Source of the DNA: Bacteroidales bacterium
GTDB lineage: Bacteria; Bacteroidota; Bacteroidia; Bacteroidales; UBA1715
NCBI GenBank assembly: GCA_027858745.1
Contig: JAQICB010000087.1
Coordinates: 1-36,456 of the forward strand
Direction of reading: 5' to 3'
Length of the DNA stretch: 36,456 bases
A program made the translations under genes and the position numbers. Positions 8,239 through 15,746 of this stretch are shown piece after piece. Under the pieces are notes generated by a model. That model saw only the letters and a program-made list of their open reading frames with translations. It had not been told where the DNA came from and searched no databases. Numbering within the stretch: the first letter of the stretch is position 1; every line of letters begins with the position of its first letter.

Positions 8239-10839
8239 ATGAAAATTATGTTTATTCAAGAGAGCAAAATGACAACAGAGAAAATGAAAACAAAAGCTAA
8301 AAATTACACGTACGAAGAAGTGTTAGCAAGTGCTAGAGAGTATTTTAAAGGTGATGAGCTGGCGGCTACTGTATGGATTAATAAGTATGCATTAAAAGAT
8401 TCTGCAGGGAATATCTATGAGAAAAACCCGAACGATATGCATAGACGAATCGCAAAAGAACTTGCGCGTATAGATAATAAGTATGCTAATCCAATGACGG
8501 AGGATCAGTTTTTTGATTTGCTCAAAAATTTTACCTACATAATTCCTCAGGGAAGTCCAATGGCAGGTATCGGAAATAATCATCAAATAGCTTCTTTGTC
8601 CAATTGTTTTGTTATTGGTCAAGAAAATCCGGCTGATTCATATGGTGGAATTCTGCGTGTTGATGAGGAGCAAGTTCAACTTATGAAACGTCGAGGTGGA
8701 GTGGGGCACGATTTGTCGCATCTTCGTCCGAGTGGTTCGGCAGTAAATAATAGTGCCTTGAGTTCTACGGGTGTCGTTTCGTTTATGGAACGCTATTCCA
8801 ATTCGACTCGTGAAGTTGCACAGGATGGTCGACGTGGAGCCCTAATGTTGAGTATTTCTATAAAACACCCTGATGCTGAAAGGTTTATTGATGCAAAATT
8901 AGATAAAGGTAAGGTTACCGGTGCAAATATTTCTGTAAAAATAGATCATGAGTTTATGAAAGCGGTAATTAACGGTACTACTTATATTCAACAATTTCCG
9001 GTCGATTCTCCAAATCCTGATATTACGAAAGAGGTTAATGCACAAGATTTGTGGAACAAAATTGTGCATAATGCGTGGAAATCTGCTGAACCCGGTATTT
9101 TGTTTTGGGATACTATTACTACAGAGTCAGTTCCTGATTCATATGCCGATTTAGGGTTTAAAACAATGTCGACAAATCCATGTGGTGAAATCCCATTGTG
9201 TCCTTATGATAGCTGTCGTTTACTTGCTCTTAATTTGTTTGGATATGTTGAAAATCCTTTTTCTTCGTCTGCAAAATTTAATTTCGATTTGTTTGTAGAA
9301 CATGTTGGCTACGCACAAAGAATGATGGATAATATTATTGATCTTGAAATTGAAAAAATTGATGCAATTCTCGAAAAAATTAATGCAGATCCGGAAGATT
9401 TTGATGTGAAACGTGTTGAGAAAAGTTTATGGGAAAAAATTAAACAAAAAGCAGAGGAAGGTCGCCGTACCGGAATTGGTATTACTGCCGAAGGTGATAT
9501 GCTTGCAGCTTTAGGCTTACGATATGGTACTGACGATGCTACAGATTTTGCGACGGAAGTGCATAAAACACTTGCTATAGAAGCATATCGCGCTTCTATG
9601 GAAATGGCAAAACAACGTGGCCCGTTTAAGGTTTTTAATCCAGATAAAGAACGTAATAATCCGTTTCTGCTCCGTATTAAAGACGCAGATGAGGCTTTGT
9701 ATAATGATATCATGAGTTATGGTCGCCGTAATATTTCAATGCTAACAATTGCTCCTACCGGTTCTACTAGTCTTATGTCGCAAACAACTTCGGGAATCGA
9801 GCCATTATTTATGCCGGTGTATAAACGTCGACGTAAAGTGAATCCGAATGATAGTTCGACAAATGTTTCTTTTGTTGATGAAGTAGGCGATTCTTGGGAA
9901 GAATATAGAGTATTCCATCATAAATTTACGATGTGGCTTGAACTGAATGGCTTTGATGCAGATCATGTAAAAACAGTTCCTCAAGAAGAGTTGGATGCTA
10001 TTGTGAAACAATCTCCCTATTATAAAGCTTCAACAAGTGACGTCGATTGGATGAGTAAAGTAACAATGCAAGGAAAAATCCAGAAATGGGTAGACCACTC
10101 AATTAGTGTTACTATTAATTTGCCCGAAAATGCAACGAAAGATTTAGTGGGTGATTTATATGTGAAAGCCTGGGAAGTTGGCTGTAAAGGTGTAACGGTG
10201 TATCGCGAAGGTTCTCGTTCGGGAGTTCTTATTTCTGATAATAAAGCTTCTAAAAAGAAATTAAATGCAAACTCGAATGGTGAGTTGCCATATATTCCTC
10301 CACAACGACCGCTCGAATTAGATGCTGATGTGGTGCGTTTTCAAAACAATCGTGAACAATGGGTTGCTTTTGTTGGTTTGTTGGAAGGGTATCCGTATGA
10401 AATATTTACGGGTAAAATTGATGAAGATGTATTGCCGGTACCAAAATCTGTGGTGTGTGGTAAAATTATTAAAAATAAATATCAGGGAAATACAAGTTAC
10501 GATTTTCAATATATAGATAAACACGGATACAGTGTTACTTTTCAAGGTCTTTCGCGTATGTTCGATAAGGAATATTGGAATTATGCGAAATTGATTTCCG
10601 GTATTCTTCGTCACCGGATGCCTATTGAAAGTGTCGTGAATCTTGTGTCTTCTATGAGTATTGATGGTGAAACTATTAATACCTGGAAAAATGGGGTTGA
10701 ACGAGCATTAAAAAAATATATTCCCGATGGAACAAAAGTAAGTTCAGGACAAAAATGTCCGGAGTGCGGAAGTACTAATCTTTTGTATCAAGAAGGATGT
10801 TTAACTTGTCCTGATTGTGGTGCGTCAAGATGCGGATAA
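8239..10839 (+). CDS. nrdJ: Vitamin B12-dependent (class II) ribonucleotide reductase
   Basis: The enzyme reduces ribonucleotides to deoxyribonucleotides using adenosylcobalamin as radical source, so it works with or without oxygen. The 866-residue protein shows the reductase barrel features: a cysteine in SLSNCFVIGQ (Cys123, likely one of the redox pair), NPCGEIPL (Cys315, thiyl-radical region) and the APTGS phosphate loop motif near residue 510. The C-terminal part (about 690-840) matches the Bacteroidota long form, and a zinc-ribbon tail begins at Cys840 (CPECG then CPDCG). An in-frame ATG at 8269 (MTTEKMK) could be the true start. The gene stands alone between terminators. No companion subunit is expected for class II. 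Confidence 0.94.
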   Translation: MKIMFIQESKMTTEKMKTKAKNYTYEEVLASAREYFKGDELAATVWINKYALKDSAGNIYEKNPNDMHRRIAKELARIDNKYANPMTEDQFFDLLKNFTYIIPQGSPMAGIGNNHQIASLSNCFVIGQENPADSYGGILRVDEEQVQLMKRRGGVGHDLSHLRPSGSAVNNSALSSTGVVSFMERYSNSTREVAQDGRRGALMLSISIKHPDAERFIDAKLDKGKVTGANISVKIDHEFMKAVINGTTYIQQFPVDSPNPDITKEVNAQDLWNKIVHNAWKSAEPGILFWDTITTESVPDSYADLGFKTMSTNPCGEIPLCPYDSCRLLALNLFGYVENPFSSSAKFNFDLFVEHVGYAQRMMDNIIDLEIEKIDAILEKINADPEDFDVKRVEKSLWEKIKQKAEEGRRTGIGITAEGDMLAALGLRYGTDDATDFATEVHKTLAIEAYRASMEMAKQRGPFKVFNPDKERNNPFLLRIKDADEALYNDIMSYGRRNISMLTIAPTGSTSLMSQTTSGIEPLFMPVYKRRRKVNPNDSSTNVSFVDEVGDSWEEYRVFHHKFTMWLELNGFDADHVKTVPQEELDAIVKQSPYYKASTSDVDWMSKVTMQGKIQKWVDHSISVTINLPENATKDLVGDLYVKAWEVGCKGVTVYREGSRSGVLISDNKASKKKLNANSNGELPYIPPQRPLELDADVVRFQNNREQWVAFVGLLEGYPYEIFTGKIDEDVLPVPKSVVCGKIIKNKYQGNTSYDFQYIDKHGYSVTFQGLSRMFDKEYWNYAKLISGILRHRMPIESVVNLVSSMSIDGETINTWKNGVERALKKYIPDGTKVSSGQKCPECGSTNLLYQEGCLTCPDCGASRCG

Positions 10840-10854
10840 TATAGATATAGGCGA

Positions 10855-10894
10855 AAAAAAAGACCGATTCAAAATAGTGAATCGGTCTTTTTTT
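10855..10894. terminator. Bidirectional terminator between nrdJ and the HU gene
   Basis: AAAAAAAGACCGATTC (10855-10870) pairs perfectly with GAATCGGTCTTTTTTT (10879-10894) around an 8-nt loop. T-runs exist on both strands, so it can end nrdJ (plus) and the convergent HU gene (minus). Confidence 0.88.
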
Positions 10895-10996
10895 ATGATT
10901 TATTCTATATTCTATCCATAATGTCTGTGACTTTATAAGCGTTCTGAACCTAAAAAATTATATCGAACTCAGGTTTATAGACGAATACTAATTGTT

Positions 10997-11269
10997 TTAA
11001 TTTACAGTGTCAGAGAGGTCTTTTCCTGCTTTAAATTTAATAACATTTTTAGCAGGTATAGAAATAGTTTTTCCCGTTTGTGGGTTTCTTCCTGTTCGAG
11101 CCGAACGTTTCGATTTTGAAAACGATCCGAATCCTACTAATGATATTTTGTCACCTTTTTTTAATGAACCGGTAATAGCTCCTGTTAACGCATCTAAAGC
11201 TTTTTTTGAATCAGCTTTTGATAATCCAGATTGAGATGCAATTTGGTCAATTAATTCTGCTTTGTTCAT
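10997..11269 (-). CDS. HU-family DNA-binding protein
   Basis: A 90-residue histone-like protein that bends DNA and compacts the nucleoid as a dimer. It starts MNKAELIDQIASQSGLSKAD, the classic HU N-terminal helix pair. The saddle sequence GDKISLVGFGSF follows, then the DNA-gripping arm RTGRNPQTGKTISIPA with the conserved R-N-P at its tip, and a last helix FKAGKDLSDTVN. Length and motifs fit canonical HU rather than IHF or the longer Bacteroidota HU-like proteins with extra domains. It is a monocistronic unit with its own consensus promoter and a shared terminator. Confidence 0.95.
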   Translation of the reverse strand: MNKAELIDQIASQSGLSKADSKKALDALTGAITGSLKKGDKISLVGFGSFSKSKRSARTGRNPQTGKTISIPAKNVIKFKAGKDLSDTVN

Positions 11270-11313
11270 AATTTTTTAATGTTTGAAGGTTAGTAAAAAT
11301 TTGTTTGTTAATA

Positions 11314-11345
11314 CAAATATATGGTTTTGTTTGTATAAATTCAAA
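11314..11345 (-). promoter_or_regulatory. Promoter of the HU gene
   Basis: On the minus strand, TTTG (11345-11342) and TATATTTG (11321-11314) match the -33 and -7 consensus with a 20-nt spacer. Transcription would start about 40 nt before the HU start codon. Confidence 0.65.
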
Positions 11346-11538
11346 TTTTTATATACTATAATTGCCTTATTTACTTGTATATATGGTTTTTTTGATGCTT
11401 TTGAGCTTGTTTTTATCGTCGTAAATCGTTGATAATCAACATAAAACACCGTACTCTTCTGATAATGAGAATGTTGCTTATTTTTTTTAATTTTTTCAAT
11501 TTCGTTATCAAAATATGATGCGAATGGTGTTTTTTTTA

Positions 11539-11546
11539 TAATTTTG
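11539..11546 (+). promoter_or_regulatory. -7 box for the 11570-17936 operon
   Basis: TAATTTTG matches TAnnTTTG and ends 23 nt before the ATG at 11570. No convincing TTTG is found at the -33 distance, so the promoter may be weak or activator-dependent. The rest of the 300-nt gap (11270-11569) is AT-rich and shows no gene or clear hairpin. Confidence 0.4.
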
Positions 11547-11569
11547 CAATTATTCGCAAATAAACTAGT

Positions 11570-12268
11570 ATGCCTTATAGACGACTTCCAAATACAGATA
11601 AATCTCGAATTCAAGCATTAATAACTGCAATTGAAAAAAGTTCGTTTTGTATGCCAGATGAATTAGCTTTTTCTTATAAAACAGTGCAACGAGCTAAGTT
11701 TTTTTTGCCAACATATAAACAAAGTTTATTTCATAAAGATATTGGACAGTCAAATAAAAATGAAAAGGGCTCGACATACTCTGCATGTAAGAAAAAAATT
11801 AAATTGTATATTTCTCATTTTATTCAAGTTGTGCAATTTTGTATTCTTCGCGACGAATTTAGTGCCGATATTCTTTCGTACTATGGTCTCGAAAAATATC
11901 CTCGAAAAGTACCCTCGCTTCAAACTGATAAGGATATTATTATCTGGGGTGAAAAGATTATTAAAGGCGAGGATCAGCGTGTGATGAAGGGAGAAACACC
12001 TATTTTGAATCCTCGAATAGCTTTAGTGAAAATTCATTATCAGAAATTTCTTGAATCTCAACGTAACCACGCTATACTTAGTAATAAAGATGAACGTGCT
12101 TCTGAATATATTGAGGAACTACGACGAGAGGCTCATGAAATAATTGTTCATATTTGGGATGAGGTGGAACAAAATTTTTCTGATGTGAATCCTCCTGAGG
12201 AACGTCGAAAATTGGCAGAGGAATACGGAATTAAATATGTGTTTCGAAAAGGTGAATTAAAAAGCTAA
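11570..12268 (+). CDS. Conserved Bacteroidota protein of unknown function, first gene of glycan operon
   Basis: I do not recognise a named domain in this 232-residue protein. It starts MPYRRLPNTDKSRIQALITA, a beginning I recall from uncharacterised Bacteroidota proteins. It appears soluble, with no signal peptide or membrane span. Two mainly helical halves can be seen: residues about 10-110, with many Lys and Phe (KKKIKLYISHFIQVVQFCI), and about 150-225, a charged amphipathic helix pair (ASEYIEELRREAHEIIVHIW, then PPEERRKLAEEYG). It stops 3 nt before the first cupin gene and has its own -7 box. It may therefore be an older core gene that donates the promoter to the locus behind it. No function is claimed. 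Confidence 0.8.
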   Translation: MPYRRLPNTDKSRIQALITAIEKSSFCMPDELAFSYKTVQRAKFFLPTYKQSLFHKDIGQSNKNEKGSTYSACKKKIKLYISHFIQVVQFCILRDEFSADILSYYGLEKYPRKVPSLQTDKDIIIWGEKIIKGEDQRVMKGETPILNPRIALVKIHYQKFLESQRNHAILSNKDERASEYIEELRREAHEIIVHIWDEVEQNFSDVNPPEERRKLAEEYGIKYVFRKGELKS

Positions 12269-12271
12269 ATT

Positions 12272-12691
12272 ATGGCAAACAAGCAACATATCGACGATTG
12301 TACTATCATTGATTTTCCGAAAATTATGGATCCGCGGGGAAATCTTTCGTTTATTGAAGGAAACACTCATATTCCGTTTTCGGTAGAACGTTCATATTGG
12401 ATATATGATGTGCCGGGCGGACAAATTCGCGGGGGACATGCGTATACCGACTTGCAGGAGTGTATTATTGCTCTGTCGGGTAGTTTTGATGTGCATATTG
12501 ATGATGGAAACTCTAAAAAAATAATTTCGCTTAACCGCTCATATTATGGCTTGTATGTGCCGTCTATGATGTGGCGGTCTCTGGAGAATTTTTCGACTAA
12601 TGCTTTATGCCTGATTTTGGCATCAAAACCGTATTCGGAGGATTTGTATATTCGCAATTATGCTGATTTTTTAAACGCACAAACCACATAA
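12272..12691 (+). CDS. FdtA/QdtA-type sugar 3,4-ketoisomerase cupin, variant active site
   Basis: The 139-residue protein is a single cupin barrel of the FdtA/QdtA (WxcM-like, PF05523) family. Known members convert dTDP-4-keto-6-deoxyglucose to its 3-keto isomer before transamination to Fuc3N- or Qui3N-type sugars. Family landmarks are DPRGNLSFIEG, ERSYWIYDVPGGQIRGGHA and GLYVPSMMWRSLENFS. The catalytic histidine pair of the family (HxH after the RG turn) is His56 followed by Tyr58 here, so the second histidine is missing. The next gene is a paralogue with the pair intact. This copy may be a binding or heteromer partner, or may act on another sugar. It is co-transcribed, 2 nt before the next start. 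Confidence 0.85.
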   Translation: MANKQHIDDCTIIDFPKIMDPRGNLSFIEGNTHIPFSVERSYWIYDVPGGQIRGGHAYTDLQECIIALSGSFDVHIDDGNSKKIISLNRSYYGLYVPSMMWRSLENFSTNALCLILASKPYSEDLYIRNYADFLNAQTT

Positions 12692-12693
12692 AT

Positions 12694-13116
12694 ATGAGTC
12701 ATTCTGTTACGGTATATGATTGTTCGGTTATTGAATTGCCTAAAATTCAAAATAGAGCGGGAAATATTACGCCGGTTCACGGGAATAAGGAAATACCCTT
12801 TGATATCAAACGCATATTTTATTTATTTGACATTCCGGGTGGGGAGTCCCGTGGTGCGCATGCACATAAGGAGTGTCATCAGTTTTTGGTGGCAGCGTCC
12901 GGTGCGTTTGAAATTGAATTGACAGATGGCGTTATTAGCCGTACGGTAACACTCAACAGACCTAATTTCGGCTTGCATATTCCTCCGGGAATTTGGGCTG
13001 CCGAAAAAGGATTTTCCTCCGGTTCGGTTTGCCTGGTGTTAGCTTCGCATAATTATGACGAGGCTGATTATATCCGAAAATATGAAGATTATTTAGTGTA
13101 TAAACAATTGAAATAA
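12694..13116 (+). CDS. FdtA/QdtA-type dTDP-sugar 3,4-ketoisomerase
   Basis: This 140-residue cupin is the tandem paralogue of the preceding gene and aligns with it without large gaps. It has the full catalytic signature GGESRGAHAHK with His56 and His58, plus GLHIPPGIWAAEKGFSSGSV. It would isomerise a nucleotide-activated 4-keto-6-deoxyhexose in the cytoplasm. The usual partners, a PLP aminotransferase (FdtB/QdtB) and the RmlA/RmlB supply enzymes, are not in the window. They may therefore be elsewhere, or the pair may serve another sugar. Its stop codon overlaps the next start by one base. Confidence 0.88.
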   Translation: MSHSVTVYDCSVIELPKIQNRAGNITPVHGNKEIPFDIKRIFYLFDIPGGESRGAHAHKECHQFLVAASGAFEIELTDGVISRTVTLNRPNFGLHIPPGIWAAEKGFSSGSVCLVLASHNYDEADYIRKYEDYLVYKQLK

Positions 13117-13946
13117 TGCTTACATCGTATTTATTTATTCCGGCAAATCGTCCGACCTTTTTTTCTGCTATTTCGCAGAATAAAGCTGATAATTATATTA
13201 TTGATTTTGAGGAGTCGGTGGCGGAATCGGATGTGAATACGGCATTTGATTCTTTAGCATTTGATACAGGAATTCCTGATAATATATATGTTCGGCCGTT
13301 TTTTTCTGTTTCCGGCCACGGCGTTGATACTTCTTTTTTCGAACGCTTGCTGGAATACGGATTTCGGAAATTTGTTATTCCTAAAATTGAACGGGTAGAG
13401 CATGCTAAACAAATAGCATATGCATGTGGAAAATATATTGACGAGGTGTCGTGTCTCTTTCTTGTTGAAAGTCCGGTGTGTTTATATTCATTATCGCACA
13501 TTATTCAGTTTTCGGAATTGCCTATTACTGCTCTTATTTTGGGAAGTCATGATTTTGCATTGCAAATGGGAATGGAACATTCGCAAAGCACTCTGGAATA
13601 TGCTCATATGCAGGTTTTACATACTGCAAGGGCTTTCGGTTTAGAATGTATCGATTCGGTATGTATGGATATTGAAGGAACTCATGAATTTGAACAAGAA
13701 TGTCGTCGTGCAGTTTCGTTCGGCTACGATGGAAAATGTATTGTTCATCCGAAACAAATTGAGCTAATGTGTTCAATAGAGTATTTTTCTCCGAAAGAAG
13801 TACAACAGGCTCTGGAGGTTCAGGAATATGCTCAGGCACATCCTGATTTTTCGGTTATAAAAATGCATGGAAGAATTTATGAAAAACCACATATGAAACG
13901 AATTAATGCAATAAAAAATTGGAATACACAATATGGCAGCAAGTAA
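13116..13946 (+). CDS. HpcH/HpaI-type CoA-ester lyase (CitE-like), first copy
   Basis: A 276-residue TIM-barrel protein of the citrate lyase beta / malyl-CoA lyase superfamily. Members split or join 3-hydroxy-acyl-CoA esters such as malyl-, citramalyl- or citryl-CoA, using Mg. Motifs in order: YLFIPANRP at the start, NYIIDFEESV (metal-binding region, with EES where most have ED), YVRPFFSVSG (substrate arginine), FVIPKIE, LFLVESP (metal Glu), LGSHDFALQMG (metal Asp) and GKCIVHPKQI near residue 210. It is somewhat shorter than usual and diverged from the second copy at 14405. The start overlaps the cupin stop and the end overlaps the MaoC gene by 14 nt, so translation is tightly coupled. Confidence 0.85.
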   Translation: MLTSYLFIPANRPTFFSAISQNKADNYIIDFEESVAESDVNTAFDSLAFDTGIPDNIYVRPFFSVSGHGVDTSFFERLLEYGFRKFVIPKIERVEHAKQIAYACGKYIDEVSCLFLVESPVCLYSLSHIIQFSELPITALILGSHDFALQMGMEHSQSTLEYAHMQVLHTARAFGLECIDSVCMDIEGTHEFEQECRRAVSFGYDGKCIVHPKQIELMCSIEYFSPKEVQQALEVQEYAQAHPDFSVIKMHGRIYEKPHMKRINAIKNWNTQYGSK

Positions 13947-14391
13947 ATTAGGAAATTATTTCGAGGATTTTACCGAGGGTGAAATTATCGAACACAGTCT
14001 TTCAAAAACAATTTTTGAAAGTGATAATAATTTGTTTAGTCTTTTGACGATGAATCATCATCCGGTGCATACAAATATCGATTATGCATCGAAAAACCAA
14101 CACGGACAAGTGCTTGTAGTTGGTACTTTGGTGTTTAGTCTTGTTGTTGGCATGACGGTTCCTGATATTAGCGGAAAGGCTATCGCTAATTTAGGTTATG
14201 AAGAGGTTACACATTTGAATCCGGTGTTTGTAAACGATACGATATATGCAAAAACACGGGTGATTTCTATAAAAGAATCTCAATCGAAACCTGATAGAGG
14301 AGTCGTGTATGTAGAAACAATTGCGTATAATCAGGACGGAAAGGATGTGTTGTCGTTTCGCAGGCATGTGTTAATAAAGAAAAAAGCTTAA
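13933..14391 (+). CDS. MaoC-type enoyl-CoA hydratase/dehydratase
   Basis: A 152-residue single hot-dog domain of the MaoC family. The hydratase motif is visible as SDNNLFSLLTMNHHPVHTN, with the acidic residue near 30 and the His around 47, then YASKNQHGQVLVVGTLVFSL on the central helix. The LTMNxxPxH form resembles mesaconyl-CoA and itaconyl-CoA hydratases more than R-specific fatty enoyl-CoA hydratases. It would add or remove water across the double bond of a branched or dicarboxylic CoA ester. It lies between two CitE-like lyases, a pairing also found in itaconate and methylaspartate-type pathways. The substrate is inferred, not shown. Confidence 0.85.
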   Translation: MAASKLGNYFEDFTEGEIIEHSLSKTIFESDNNLFSLLTMNHHPVHTNIDYASKNQHGQVLVVGTLVFSLVVGMTVPDISGKAIANLGYEEVTHLNPVFVNDTIYAKTRVISIKESQSKPDRGVVYVETIAYNQDGKDVLSFRRHVLIKKKA

Positions 14392-14404
14392 AATAATACT
14401 CAAT

Positions 14405-15313
14405 ATGGAACAATTTAGCCCACCGTTTTTATTACGGAGTTTAATGTTTGTACCGGCGCATAACGAACGTTTGCTTGCAAGTGCAGCTCGCTCAGAAGCC
14501 GATGTGTTATTGCTCGATTTAGAAGATTCTGTGCAAACAGATGAATATAAGCAAATTGCACGAAAAAATATTGTGGAGCGAGTGCAACACAACGAATTTG
14601 CCAATTATCACATTTTTCCCCGCGTAAATGATCGGGAAAGTGGTCAGTTACTGAAAGATATTACTCAGCTTGCTATTCCCGGTATTGATGGTTTTATGTA
14701 TCCTAAAGCGAAAACAGGCGAAGATATTTATTTTATAGATAAATTGTTAGAAACAATAGAATATGAGCGAGGGTATGAAATAGGCACGTTTAAAATAATT
14801 CCAATTATTGAAACTGCAGCAGCAGTACTTAATGCACAAGATATTTGCGCGGCTTCAAAACGGGTGATAGCTGTTGCTTATGGCTGCGAAGATTTTATTA
14901 GTGATTTGGGAGGAATTCATGATAAAGAAGGCACTAGTTTATTTACTGCTCGTGCAATGATTGCCATGGCTGCCCGTGCTCATAATGTGGCACCAATTGA
15001 TACGGTACATATAAATGTGCACGATTTAGAAGATTTGGAACAAAATATACAGTTGGCGAAAAATCTTGGTTTTGAGGGTATGCTCGTGCTCAATCCCAAA
15101 GAAATACCATTGGTTCACCGTTATTATTCACCGAGTGAAGAACAGGTAAAAGATGCTCGAGAAATGTTGCAATTGTTTGAAGAATCGCAATCTAGCGGAA
15201 AAGGAGTTGCGTTAAAGGATGGCAAATTTATTGGTCCGCCTATGGTTATTGCGGCAAAAAAAGTATTGGCAAAACATGACACAATTAAATCAAAAAATAA
15301 TTTTTGGGATTAA
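14405..15313 (+). CDS. HpcH/HpaI-type CoA-ester lyase (CitE-like), second copy
   Basis: This 302-residue protein has the canonical CitE-like motifs: RSLMFVPAHNERLL, VLLLDLEDSV (metal site), IFPRVNDRESG (substrate Arg), MYPKAK, IIPIIETAAAVL (metal Glu) and VAYGCEDFISDLGG (metal Asp). The lid segment GMLVLNPKEIPLVHRYYSP stands where the first copy has CIVHPKQI. It is closer to true citramalyl/malyl-CoA lyases than the first copy. With the MaoC protein it could build or split a hydroxylated dicarboxylic acyl-CoA. No CoA-transferase or ligase is next to it. The GtrA-like gene overlaps its 3' end or starts just after it. Confidence 0.88.
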   Translation: MEQFSPPFLLRSLMFVPAHNERLLASAARSEADVLLLDLEDSVQTDEYKQIARKNIVERVQHNEFANYHIFPRVNDRESGQLLKDITQLAIPGIDGFMYPKAKTGEDIYFIDKLLETIEYERGYEIGTFKIIPIIETAAAVLNAQDICAASKRVIAVAYGCEDFISDLGGIHDKEGTSLFTARAMIAMAARAHNVAPIDTVHINVHDLEDLEQNIQLAKNLGFEGMLVLNPKEIPLVHRYYSPSEEQVKDAREMLQLFEESQSSGKGVALKDGKFIGPPMVIAAKKVLAKHDTIKSKNNFWD

Positions 15314-15746
15314 ACGAAGCAAAAGAGCCGTTGTATGCATAATACCGTCTTTTTTGTTAGAATATCCAATAGTAAAGAAAATAATTGGTTTTTCCTTTGT
15401 GGGAATATTTGTCACTATTGTGGGCATGACACTCACATTTATTTTACTGAAAATAATCGGTATATCGCCTTATCTGACATATTTTATTAGCTATTTTACT
15501 ACAATTTTATTGTCCTATTATCTCAATAGCCGCTTGGTTTTTAAATCAGGTAAATCAGCACGTAATTTAGTGTTATATTATGTGGTATATGGTATAAGTA
15601 TGCTTATTGGATTGGCAACATTATATATCTACAGATTACTTTTAAACTGGGACGATTTATTGCTTAATTATATGGTTATTCCGATTACCATGGCATGGAA
15701 TTTTTTAGTTTCTTCTAAAATTTTAAAACCGCAAAATTGTGAATAA
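15276..15746 (+). CDS. GtrA-like membrane protein
   Basis: The core (from VKKIIGFSFVGIFVTIVGMT) is a four-helix GtrA-family (PF04138) protein: an F-x-x-V-G first helix, a short loop, YFISYFTTILLSYYLNSRLVF with the family N-x-x-x-x-F motif, and two more helices. GtrA proteins act with polyprenyl-linked sugar transfer in the inner membrane, probably moving undecaprenyl-phosphate-sugar across. The start is unsure. ATGs in frame at 15219 and 15276 both overlap the lyase gene, and a TTG shortly before the first helix would avoid overlap. I give the shorter ATG form. It is followed by an overlapping membrane-protein gene, which suggests the two work together. Confidence 0.82.
   Translation: MTQLNQKIIFGIKRSKRAVVCIIPSFLLEYPIVKKIIGFSFVGIFVTIVGMTLTFILLKIIGISPYLTYFISYFTTILLSYYLNSRLVFKSGKSARNLVLYYVVYGISMLIGLATLYIYRLLLNWDDLLLNYMVIPITMAWNFLVSSKILKPQNCE

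Noticed and set aside
11276-11614. 112-codon minus-strand frame upstream of the HU gene
   Set aside because: AT-rich, lysine-rich translation in a promoter region, and it overlaps the start of the plus-strand gene at 11570.
15219-15275. Longer start for the GtrA-like protein
   Set aside because: It would overlap the CoA-ester lyase gene by 95 nt, and the added residues do not resemble the family N-terminus.
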